Shown here: piece by piece, positions 8,655-16,009 of the stretch
Layout of the letters: each line of letters opens with the position of its first letter
Position numbering within the stretch: the first letter of the stretch is position 1
Source: G965222505 sp965222505
Lineage (GTDB): Bacteria; Bacteroidota; Rhodothermia; Rhodothermales; DATKEJ01
Assembly: GCA_965222505.1 (NCBI GenBank)
Contig: OZ244956.1
Span: forward strand, 5,208,001-5,272,000
DNA: 64,000 nucleotides
Direction: 5' to 3'
Position numbers and translations under genes: made by a program
Notes under the pieces: generated by a model
Databases searched by the model: none
Told to the model about the DNA's origin: nothing
The model's input: only the letters and a program-made list of their open reading frames with translations

Positions 8655-11393
8655 CTAGAAAACAAACCTGATGGATTGAATTGAAGGAAGTGCCTCCGGT
8701 GTACCTACTGCACGCAGGGTGAAGTACACATCCCGTGCGCCGATAAAGTCGCCAATCTCAACGGGTATGGCCGCACCCGACGATCCTCCGGCCTGAGCAG
8801 CCGATCCAATCAATTTTCCATCCGGGGCATCCAGGCTGATGTCAACCTGGAAGGGGATGGGGCCATGCTCGCCGGGGATGATTTCCAGGGCCTTGACGCT
8901 GGTCAGGTCGATATTGGAAAATCCAAAGGAAACAGGTCGAAGGCTATCGGCCAGGACGTTACCCCTTTGTATTTTTACGTTTTCACCGAGGTCATGCGCT
9001 GCCGCAGAAAGCGTCGTGGGTCTGAAAATGTGTACCGTACTTACCGTCAAGGGGCCGACGGTGGGGCCACCCTGGTCGGTATAGCTTGCCCGAAGGATAT
9101 GCACACCTGTTTCCCGGCCAGCAGGCGGGGCTTCGAACGTAAAGATACCCGTGGTCGGTAATCCGTCCGGCTGTGTGGTTTCAGCCAGAGACAGGATGTA
9201 CCGTACCATTTGTTCGACCGTCTGGATGTCCAGTTGAGGATGTGCAGCCATGCCCTGGTCTCCCCAAACCCCAGCACCCCCGTGAATGATCTTATCAACC
9301 AGGTATCCGGTTGCATCTCCCTCCAGGGTGTACCGCTTGGCGATTTGTATGTAAGAGGGACCGATCGAAGGCGCATTTTCCATATGGCAAGCAAGGCAAT
9401 CGGATTGCTCAATCGCGAGTTTCCCCGCTATAGCCTGGGCATTGAGTTGAGCGGCCTCATGCCCGAGCAGGGATTGCGCCCTATCATATCCTTGTGCTAA
9501 AAACTCGGTGGTTACCAAAACCGATTCGGGGGCAATCGTGCTGTCGGCGAGAGAGCCATCCTCCCGGTCAGATAGCCTAACGGCATAAGCAATCGGGGTG
9601 CCGGGCCGATAAAAGGTCTGGTTGCCAGAAATCTCAATCGCAATTTCTGGCTGTTCATTGCCCACCAGGATCTGGATCGATGTAGAATCTGAAGCGCCGG
9701 AGGGATCCCGCACGGTGAGTCTAACATGGTACGCACCTGGGGTGTCAAATGTGAATGAGGACGTGGCCGTTTTCGCCTTGTTGTGCGCATCAAAGGTCCA
9801 GTCATAGGAAAGTGGATCGCCGTCATACTCTGCTGATTCCGCTCCTGAAAAAGTAACGGTCAATGGGGCCGCGCCGACCGTTCGATCTGCGGTAATGCGG
9901 GCAACAGGTGTTCGGTTGCCTGGGGTATAATCGATGCGCACGAGCCGGGCATCCAGATTTTGAGCATACCACGCCGAGCCATATTCAAGCATGTAGAGTA
10001 CACCGTCCGGCCCAAAGACGAGGTCGGTGGGGTTGTTGAATTCAGTATCAGGCATAAACGGCTCTAGGTGCTCCAAATCGCCGGATTCGCTCAGGGTAGC
10101 CGTCATGATCCAGCCGCGCATCCAATCGAAAATAAACAGCTTGCCATCGTAATACCGGGGCAGTTTTTGGGGGCTGGAACGGTAATCATCATAGTAATAC
10201 ACAGGGCCGGCCATGGCATTTCGGCCTCCCTCTCTGGTTAAGGGAAATTCTTCCGAGGGACCGTACGGGTACCAGATCATGGCGGGTTGAGCAGGGGGGA
10301 GGATGCGGTATCCGGTGTTGTTTGGGGAGTCATTCACCGGGGCCTGGGGATCTATCATTGCCCCCGGTGTGGCTGAAGCAAAATCAAAGTCGCGGTAGGG
10401 CTTATTGTCGGCAATGACCAGGGGCCAGCCGAAATTACCGGCCTGCCGGGCCTGATTGACCTCATCGTGTCCGCTTGGACCCCGCAACGTGTCTGCATCT
10501 CCGGCATCGGGGCCGATTTCTCCCCAGTACAAGTAGCCTGTGTGTTGATCGATGTTGATGCGGAACGGGTTGCGGTTGCCCATCACGTAGATTTCAGGGC
10601 GGGCCAGGGTGTCGTCCGGGGCAAACAGGTTGCCTTCCGGGATGCTATAGGTACCGTCTGGTTCAGGGCGGATGCGCAGGATTTTTCCGCGAAGGTCGTT
10701 GGTGTTGGCTGCTGATTTTTGGGCATCCCACGGGCTGCGGTCACAGTTTTGGGTATCCGAATTGTCGGTGCAAATCCGTGGTCCTTTTCGTTCATCAATG
10801 GGAGCAAATCCGTCTGAGGCAAAGGGGTTGGTGTTGTCGCCGACGGAGATGTACAGGGTGCCATCGGGTCCAAATTCCAGGGAGCCGCCCATATGGCAAC
10901 ATTGGTCACGTTGGGTTGGGATTTCCAGCAAGACTTTTTCTGAGGACAGGTCAAGGGTTTGTCCGTCAAAGGTAAACCGTGAGATGTGTTGTTTGGCCGT
11001 ATCCGGCACTGAGTAATTCAGGTAGATCCACTGGTTTTCTGCGTAATTCGGGTCCAGGGTCAACCCGATCAGGCCGTCTTCATTTTCGATGTAGACGTCC
11101 AGGGTTTCAACAACAACGACCTGACCATCATCGGGGGTGTACCGCTTGATTTTGCCGCGTCTTTCGATAAACAGGATGCTGCCGTCTGGGAGTACTTCCA
11201 GTTCCATCGGTTCGTACAGGTTCTGGGCCAGTACCACTTTGGTGAAACGGCTTGGTTCAGGTGTAAGCGTTTCGTCATCGGTAACCACCAGCCCCGGTCG
11301 TAAGTGGGGGGCTTCGGGCTGCATCACGAGGTACAAAGAAAGCACGACTGCAGCAGCCATGATACCAAGTGCAATCCAGAGCAGAGGCTTCAT
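8655..11393 (-). CDS. PQQ-dependent sugar dehydrogenase-PKD-cytochrome c fusion
   Basis: A 912-residue exported protein of several domains. An N-terminal hydrophobic anchor (about 5-25) is followed by a six-bladed glucose/sorbosone dehydrogenase-like propeller (about 50-490), with FTKVVLAQNLYEPMELEVL, DGLIGLTLDP, CCHMGGSLEFGPDGTLYISV and NPFRINI. A PKD fold (PVARITADRTVGAAPLTVTF) follows at about 495-580. Next is a single-haem cytochrome c with CLACH at about 666-670 and a possible Met ligand in QGMAAHPQLD. The C-terminal stretch (about 770-912) is a beta-sandwich of the carbohydrate-binding type. From the families it should oxidise a sugar or polyol outside the cytoplasm with PQQ and pass electrons through its own haem. 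The opposite-strand lipoprotein gene ends 23 bp away. Confidence 0.85.
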   Translation of the reverse strand: MKPLLWIALGIMAAAVVLSLYLVMQPEAPHLRPGLVVTDDETLTPEPSRFTKVVLAQNLYEPMELEVLPDGSILFIERRGKIKRYTPDDGQVVVVETLDVYIENEDGLIGLTLDPNYAENQWIYLNYSVPDTAKQHISRFTFDGQTLDLSSEKVLLEIPTQRDQCCHMGGSLEFGPDGTLYISVGDNTNPFASDGFAPIDERKGPRICTDNSDTQNCDRSPWDAQKSAANTNDLRGKILRIRPEPDGTYSIPEGNLFAPDDTLARPEIYVMGNRNPFRINIDQHTGYLYWGEIGPDAGDADTLRGPSGHDEVNQARQAGNFGWPLVIADNKPYRDFDFASATPGAMIDPQAPVNDSPNNTGYRILPPAQPAMIWYPYGPSEEFPLTREGGRNAMAGPVYYYDDYRSSPQKLPRYYDGKLFIFDWMRGWIMTATLSESGDLEHLEPFMPDTEFNNPTDLVFGPDGVLYMLEYGSAWYAQNLDARLVRIDYTPGNRTPVARITADRTVGAAPLTVTFSGAESAEYDGDPLSYDWTFDAHNKAKTATSSFTFDTPGAYHVRLTVRDPSGASDSTSIQILVGNEQPEIAIEISGNQTFYRPGTPIAYAVRLSDREDGSLADSTIAPESVLVTTEFLAQGYDRAQSLLGHEAAQLNAQAIAGKLAIEQSDCLACHMENAPSIGPSYIQIAKRYTLEGDATGYLVDKIIHGGAGVWGDQGMAAHPQLDIQTVEQMVRYILSLAETTQPDGLPTTGIFTFEAPPAGRETGVHILRASYTDQGGPTVGPLTVSTVHIFRPTTLSAAAHDLGENVKIQRGNVLADSLRPVSFGFSNIDLTSVKALEIIPGEHGPIPFQVDISLDAPDGKLIGSAAQAGGSSGAAIPVEIGDFIGARDVYFTLRAVGTPEALPSIQSIRFVF

Positions 11394-11526
11394 ATTTATC
11401 TACGTTCTACGTGCGATGCTTTTCAAGTTATGGGGGAAGGCTAGCTAAGGTGGTTTGCCAGGATGTTATCCAACCCAATATACATCATCACAACAATGGG
11501 GTACGAATTTCGTCGCACGCCGCACG

Positions 11527-12687
11527 TTACAAAAGGAAGCGGTGCAGGGCTTGGGCAAACCAGCGGGGGTTGATTTGCCGGAGGTCGTACTCGACGTTGG
11601 GGAAAATCAGGAGTTGACTGTTGGGGAGGGCGCGGTAGAGGTTCAGGGTGTGGTCCAGGGGGTAGATGCGGTCATGGTCTCCGGCACACACGAGGGTTGG
11701 CAGGGTGAGCGTGGTCAGTTGGGCCGGGGTTGGGGTATGGGCTGCATAAGCCTCTATACCATTCCGAAGTTGAAGAGCAAGGGTTTGCCAACGTGAGGCA
11801 CCGTGCTCGCGGTTGAGCCGTTCTGCCCAGGCTGGCGCCATTTTCGTGATGAAGCCAGGGTCAATACGGTGTGCGGCAGACCGGATGGTGGAAGCATCCC
11901 AGGTGGTATTTACACCAACGAGGATCAGGCGGGATAATCTTTCCTCAAGGTGAAGGGCAGTATGCAAGGCGATGGTGCCGCCCATCGAAAAACCAAGAAG
12001 CGCGGTTTGGGATACCCCATAATAATTCATCACGGCCTCGACCTGGGCAATACCCAGTTTAGCAAGTGAGGATGGAGTGGGAAAATCCGACGATGCTCCG
12101 TGCCCGGCCAGGTCAAAGGCCATCACAAAAAAATGTTCTTGCAAGGCCCGCATAAGCGGTACAAATTCCAGATGCGTGCTGCCCAGACCCCCATGCAAGA
12201 GCATCAGGGATGGAGCCGAGGCATGGCCCATCGTATATCCGGCCAGATGGCCCCCTTGAAAGGGGATCTGCTCCGGTGTGAGCCGCTGTTCCGTTTGCTG
12301 ACAGAATTCGACGAGAACGCCGTGGGTCTGTTTAGGGTGGAGGAAGAAGATCAGCTTGCCATCGGCACCAGGGCGGGGTTCTTCAGACAGTGGGGTAAAG
12401 CCCAGGGTACGTACGCGTACGAGTTCGGCATGGATATCCTCGACTTCAAAGGCCAGATGGTGGATGCCTTCCCCGCGTTTGGAGAGGTATTTGGCGATTG
12501 GGGAGGAATCGGTGAGGGCTTCCAGTAATTCCAGCTTGGCGGTATCGGCAGAGAGAAAAATCGTCCGTACCCCCTGTTCTTCTACGGATTCCGATTTGTA
12601 CGGTCTGAACCCGAAGAGCTTTTGATAAAGGGCTTCGACAAGCGCGGGATCTGATACAGCCAGTCCGATATGTTCGAGTTGGGGCAT
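11527..12687 (-). CDS. methylmalonyl-CoA epimerase-like / alpha-beta hydrolase fusion
   Basis: A 386-residue two-domain protein. Residues 1-130 match methylmalonyl-CoA epimerase of the vicinal-oxygen-chelate fold: MPQLEHIGLAVSD at the start, FLSADTAKLELLE, GIHHLAFEVEDI and HGVLVEFCQQ give the usual His-His-Glu metal ligands. Residues 150-386 form an alpha/beta hydrolase: LMLLHGGLGSTH oxyanion strand, GFSMGGTIAL serine elbow, CAGDHDRIYP acidic residue. The motif where the catalytic His should stand reads FPNVEYDL, with Tyr in place of His. I start it at 12687, 5 bp after the stop of the FMN reductase gene; the longer frame adds 9 residues over that gene. An acyl-CoA role is plausible, but hydrolytic activity is doubtful. 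Confidence 0.85.
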   Translation of the reverse strand: MPQLEHIGLAVSDPALVEALYQKLFGFRPYKSESVEEQGVRTIFLSADTAKLELLEALTDSSPIAKYLSKRGEGIHHLAFEVEDIHAELVRVRTLGFTPLSEEPRPGADGKLIFFLHPKQTHGVLVEFCQQTEQRLTPEQIPFQGGHLAGYTMGHASAPSLMLLHGGLGSTHLEFVPLMRALQEHFFVMAFDLAGHGASSDFPTPSSLAKLGIAQVEAVMNYYGVSQTALLGFSMGGTIALHTALHLEERLSRLILVGVNTTWDASTIRSAAHRIDPGFITKMAPAWAERLNREHGASRWQTLALQLRNGIEAYAAHTPTPAQLTTLTLPTLVCAGDHDRIYPLDHTLNLYRALPNSQLLIFPNVEYDLRQINPRWFAQALHRFLL

Positions 12688-12692
12688 GACGG

Positions 12693-13256
12693 TTACCCAA
12701 CCCGGCGAATCCATGCGGACAGGGCAACGAGGAATTTCTGAATCCGGGCCTCGGTGCCCGAATCGGTCAAGTTGCCATCGGCATCGAACAGCTTACTGGC
12801 GCCTGCCACCATGATGCCCGGTTGGGGCATCACGTAGGAGCTGGTATTGGTCAGGGCCAAGCGCAAGTGCATCTGGGCCCGTGCGGTGGAGAGTCGGCCT
12901 GGCGTGGCCCCCATAATGCCCACCGGTTTTTCGGATAATACCTGAAGCCCGCCTTGGTAGGAACGCGACAGCCAATCCACGGCATTTTTGGTGACCGCAG
13001 GAATGCTGCTGTTGTATTCCGGAGTTACAATCAAAACCCCATCGGCCTCATGCACCGCCGATTTTAGGGCGGCAACGGAGGGCGGATCGCCTTCGGCCTC
13101 AACGTCCTCGTTAAACAGCGGTACGCCGAGCAAGTCAAAGATTTCAATGGTCAGGTCGCCCGGGGCCAGGGCTTGGGCGGCGCGTAACAAGGAGCGGTTG
13201 TAGGAAGCTTTACGGAGGCTACCGGCAAAAGCCAGCACATGAAGGGGTTCAGGCAT
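12693..13256 (-). CDS. NADPH-dependent FMN reductase
   Basis: A 187-residue flavodoxin-like reductase (chromate reductase/azoreductase/YieF type). The FMN phosphate loop is AGSLRKASYNRSLL near the start, and the flavin-binding loop TPEYNSSIPAVTKNAVDWLSR lies near residue 80. PVGIMGATPGRLSTARAQMH follows. It should be cytosolic and reduce quinones, nitro- or azo-compounds or chromate by two electrons. The epimerase-hydrolase gene starts 5 bp downstream, so the two are likely one operon. Upstream is a 115-bp gap holding a dispersed repeat and then the MarR regulator gene on the same strand, which fits a stress-induced, MarR-controlled quinone reductase. Confidence 0.92.
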   Translation of the reverse strand: MPEPLHVLAFAGSLRKASYNRSLLRAAQALAPGDLTIEIFDLLGVPLFNEDVEAEGDPPSVAALKSAVHEADGVLIVTPEYNSSIPAVTKNAVDWLSRSYQGGLQVLSEKPVGIMGATPGRLSTARAQMHLRLALTNTSSYVMPQPGIMVAGASKLFDADGNLTDSGTEARIQKFLVALSAWIRRVG

Positions 13257-13271
13257 AAAGGTAAATTGTTA

Positions 13272-13348
13272 ACTGATGTGACGCCGCTTGTCGTTGATGT
13301 TGTGCATTTCGACGAGGTCGAATGGGCCAAGACGGCGTAACAGGACTT
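13272..13348. repeat. 77-bp repeat with inverted ends, copy 1
   Basis: A 77-bp unit matching 57475-57551 with about five differences. Ends are ACTGATGTGACGCCGC and GACGGCGTAACAGGACTT; GTGACGCCG at the left pairs with CGGCGTAAC at the right. The interior (TCGTTGATGTTGTGCAT, then TCGACGAGGTCGAA) can fold too. The copy sits between the FMN reductase start and the MarR gene end, so it would be transcribed between them. Confidence 0.8.
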
Positions 13349-13371
13349 GTTAAAAAATGGCGGCGATGAGC

Positions 13372-13818
13372 TTACCCACGCAATTTGTCGAGCAAGGCGT
13401 TGAGCTGCGAGGCTTCTTTCTGGGTTAATTTGCGCAGCGCACTGAGCATCCGGGGCTGGGTTGCATCCAGGGCTTCCAACACCTTCAGGCCCGGCTCGGT
13501 GATGACCACATCCACCGCACGCCGATCTGTAGCGCAGACGCATCGGTCCAGTAGTCCCTTGGCACGTAATTTTTCAACCAGCCGGGAGACGTTGGACATG
13601 CGGTCCAACATGCGAGACCGAAGCAGCTTAACGGTTACCGGAGCCGGGTATTGGCCGCGCAAGATGCGCAAGATGTTATACTGCTCCGGGGTGATGTCAT
13701 AGGGTTTCAACCAGTGGAGTTGATGCACACGGAGCCAGCCACCGGTATACAAAAGGTTGACGAGCAGCTTATGATACTCATCCTGAAAAGCCGTTTGACG
13801 GATTGCAGATTCCAGCAT
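13372..13818 (-). CDS. MarR family transcriptional regulator
   Basis: A 148-residue winged-helix regulator. The recognition region reads LKPYDITPEQYNILRILRGQYPAPVTV, then LRSRMLDRMSNVSRLVEKLRAKGLLDR and CVCATDRRAVDVVITEPG, the MarR signature with its beta-wing (D-RR). MarR proteins bind palindromes as dimers and release DNA on binding small aromatic or oxidising ligands. A perfect 16-bp palindrome lies 73 bp upstream of the start (13891-13906) beside a TATAAT on the same strand, so self-control is likely. The FMN reductase and epimerase-hydrolase genes lie downstream on the same strand and may share its control. Length and fold are typical of the family. Confidence 0.92.
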   Translation of the reverse strand: MLESAIRQTAFQDEYHKLLVNLLYTGGWLRVHQLHWLKPYDITPEQYNILRILRGQYPAPVTVKLLRSRMLDRMSNVSRLVEKLRAKGLLDRCVCATDRRAVDVVITEPGLKVLEALDATQPRMLSALRKLTQKEASQLNALLDKLRG

Positions 13819-13890
13819 GGGGCGAGGGGGGGAAGAGGAAGAGGCCCTGAGAACCTCAACACCAGATCAGAATTAAAGACGCGACACCCT

Positions 13891-13913
13891 TTGATATGTG
13901 TATCAAGATTATA
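13891..13913 (-). promoter_or_regulatory. MarR operator and -10 element (predicted)
   Basis: TTGATATGTGTATCAA (13891-13906) is a perfect 6-4-6 palindrome. On the minus strand a TATAAT hexamer lies at 13913-13908, just upstream of the palindrome, so a repressor bound there would cover the transcription start of the MarR gene at 13818. The spacing and half-site length suit MarR family operators. The -35 match is weak (TTTCCC, 17-bp spacer). Confidence 0.55.
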
Positions 13914-13943
13914 TGTTTCAACATCTAATAGGGAAAGCCGGGG

Positions 13944-14261
13944 TTATGCTTCTCCGCCTGGTACTTGAAACCGGAAGACGGGCTGTGCCACGTGCCGCTC
14001 ACCGATTGGGCCGTGGCTGGCCTCATACCGCTCGATGTTCTCCGCCAGGGCCTTCAGGAGCCGCCGGGCATGTTGGGGGGTCACGATGATTCGGCTCTTG
14101 ACCTTCGCTTGTGGAGAGCCCGGCATCACCCGGATAAAATCCAGGATAAACTCCTCCGGTGAATGCGCAATCATCACCAGGTTCGAGTACGTCCCCTCGG
14201 CAATACGCTCATCCAATTGAATGTTCAACTTGGGATTTTTCTTCTCTTCTTGCTCAGACAT
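13944..14261 (-). CDS. DUF3467 protein
   Basis: A 105-residue protein of the DUF3467 family, recognised by NLVMIAHSPEEFILDFI, VMPGSPQAKVKSRIIVTPQHARRLL, and ENIERYEASHGPI near the end. Such proteins are short, cytosolic and widespread in Bacteroidota and Actinobacteria, and have no known biochemical activity. The ATG at 14261 gives a short charged leader of Glu and Lys. The gene lies between CBS and the MarR gene on the same strand. Confidence 0.85.
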   Translation of the reverse strand: MSEQEEKKNPKLNIQLDERIAEGTYSNLVMIAHSPEEFILDFIRVMPGSPQAKVKSRIIVTPQHARRLLKALAENIERYEASHGPIGERHVAQPVFRFQVPGGEA

Positions 14262-14276
14262 GAAATGGGGGGTTAG

Positions 14277-14342
14277 GTTCTACGTTCTACGTTCTACGTT
14301 ATTTCGACTAAACGCAGAACGTAGAACCCAGAACGTAGAACG
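14277..14342. repeat. iterated ACGTTCTACG hairpin
   Basis: Three tandem copies of GTTCTAC (14277-14300) face an inverted arm at 14316-14342 containing CAGAACGTAGAACCC and AGAACGTAGAACG. The two arms can form an extended hairpin in the 83 bp between the DUF3467 and CBS genes, where it could terminate the CBS transcript. Single pieces of the same word occur at 11399-11412 and 32851-32863. Confidence 0.65.
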
Positions 14343-14344
14343 TT

Positions 14345-15754
14345 TTAATTCCGGCCGGTACGTTCCAGGTTGACGAGGGCGCTAATCAGGTCGCTCTTGG
14401 TGAGGATTTCGTAGGATTCGTCGCCATTGCCACTATGGACCAGCACGGCCCCGAAATCCTGTTCCAGGTAATCGGAGAGTTGGTCGATGTGCAGGCTGCG
14501 CGGAATTACAGGCAAGGGATCGGACATCACATCGCGCACGGCCTTATCTCGTGCTGTGGGTTCTTCGATCAACAGGTTCAGGATGCCGGATTCGGTCAGG
14601 CTACCGACAACCTGGTGGTCCTCAATGACGGGCAACTGAGAAATGTCCTGCTCTGACATCCGGGCGATGGCATCGGCCATTGTATCTTCCGGGGTGACAG
14701 ATATGACGGTGCCGCGTTTTTTCTTCCGGGTACTGAGGATGGCTTCGACGTCCAGCGCTGCCGAACGCTCCAGGAATCCGTGGTTTTGCATCCAGGCATC
14801 ATCATAAATCTTGGACAGGTACCGGAACCCGGAATCCGGGAGCAGGACCACCACCACATCCTCTGGCTTTAATTCGTCCCGGTGGGCACGGAGCCACTGA
14901 AGGGCGCCGGCGGCAGCCATCCCGCATGAACCGCCTACAAACAACCCTTCTTCGCGGGAGAGCCGTCGCGTCATTTGCAGCGAGGCCCGGTCCGTAACCT
15001 GAACATAATCGTCGACGAGGTCGAAGTTCATGTTGCCGGCCAGGATATCTTCCCCGACACCTTCGGTGAAGTAAGGGTAGATCTCCGCGTCGTCAAATTC
15101 GCGGGTATGCCAGTACTTGTGGTACACCGAGCCATATGGGTCGACGCCAATGACCTTGATGTCCGGGTTCTGGTCTTTGAGGTACATGGCCGTTCCGGAG
15201 ATCGTACCGCCGGTACCGGCCCCGGCAATAAAATGGGTGATGCGGCCCTCCGTTTGGGTCCAGAGTTCCGGCCCCGTCGTTTCGACATGAGCCTGCGTGT
15301 TGGCCGGGTTGTCGTACTGGTTCATATGGAAGGAGTTGGGGATCTCCTTGTTCAGACGGGCGGCTACCGAATAATAGGAGCGCGGATCGTCCGGGGCAAC
15401 GTTGGTCGGGCAGACGATAACTTCGGCCCCCAGTGCCCGCAGTACGTTTACTTTTTCCAGGCTTTGCTTGTCGGTGGTGGTAAAAATGCACCGATAGCCT
15501 TTCACACAGGCGGCAATGGCTAGGCCGGCACCCGTGTTGCCGCTGGTACACTCAATGATGGTTCCGCCAGGGCGGATCTTGCCTTCGGCTTCTGCTGCTT
15601 CAAGCATGGCCAGGCCAATGCGGTCTTTAACCGAACCTCCGGGGTTGAAAAATTCAACCTTGGCGAGTATCGTGCAGGGAATACCCAGGGCAACCTTATT
15701 GAGTTTAACCAGGGGCGTTTGTCCAATCGTACCCAGAATATTCTGATGCCACAT
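14345..15754 (-). CDS. cystathionine beta-synthase
   Basis: A 469-residue PLP enzyme with a C-terminal pair of CBS domains. PLP Lys is K43 (NPGGSVKDRIGL); the substrate loop SGNTGAGLA and the phosphate-cradle GAGTGGTISG follow. Residues 335-465 are the CBS pair (VTPEDTMADAIARM, then QLPVIEDHQVVGSL and a second repeat). The family condenses serine or O-acetylserine with homocysteine or sulfide in the transsulfuration route, and the CBS pair often senses S-adenosylmethionine. I use the ATG at 15754, because the 34 extra residues of the longer frame precede the conserved N-terminus (MWHQNILGTIGQTPLVKL). It runs divergently from lon over a 255-bp gap. Confidence 0.9.
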   Translation of the reverse strand: MWHQNILGTIGQTPLVKLNKVALGIPCTILAKVEFFNPGGSVKDRIGLAMLEAAEAEGKIRPGGTIIECTSGNTGAGLAIAACVKGYRCIFTTTDKQSLEKVNVLRALGAEVIVCPTNVAPDDPRSYYSVAARLNKEIPNSFHMNQYDNPANTQAHVETTGPELWTQTEGRITHFIAGAGTGGTISGTAMYLKDQNPDIKVIGVDPYGSVYHKYWHTREFDDAEIYPYFTEGVGEDILAGNMNFDLVDDYVQVTDRASLQMTRRLSREEGLFVGGSCGMAAAGALQWLRAHRDELKPEDVVVVLLPDSGFRYLSKIYDDAWMQNHGFLERSAALDVEAILSTRKKKRGTVISVTPEDTMADAIARMSEQDISQLPVIEDHQVVGSLTESGILNLLIEEPTARDKAVRDVMSDPLPVIPRSLHIDQLSDYLEQDFGAVLVHSGNGDESYEILTKSDLISALVNLERTGRN

Positions 15755-16009
15755 AGGGAAAAGCGGTAGAGGAATGCAAGTTATGAATGGTCTGCAAAGG
15801 CCACAACCTTCCGTATCACTGGTAGCCATACCGGAGCCATGGAGGGTATGTGACACAATGACAGTCGAAATGCTTTGGCTCGGTTTTTGACTTTTGGCAC
15901 AACCGATTAGTTTCAGCGGGTATGATGTTGTGTTTTGAACTTGGTGTGAGTATCTACTCCATACCTGTTGATTGTTTCACAGCCGACTAAACGTTTGTAC
16001 ATAGATTAT
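15755..16009. promoter_or_regulatory. divergent intergenic region, CBS gene / lon
   Basis: A 255-bp gap between two divergent starts, so it should hold both promoters. I see no SAM riboswitch motif upstream of the CBS gene and no CIRCE element upstream of lon. TTGGCA (15894) and TATGAT (15921) are present on the plus strand but spaced by 21 bp, too long for a confident call. Only the location supports this entry. Confidence 0.3.

Noticed and set aside
15755..16009. SAM riboswitch upstream of cystathionine beta-synthase
   Set aside because: The region is long enough, but I see no SAM-box helices or conserved core; sulfur genes in this clade need not have one.
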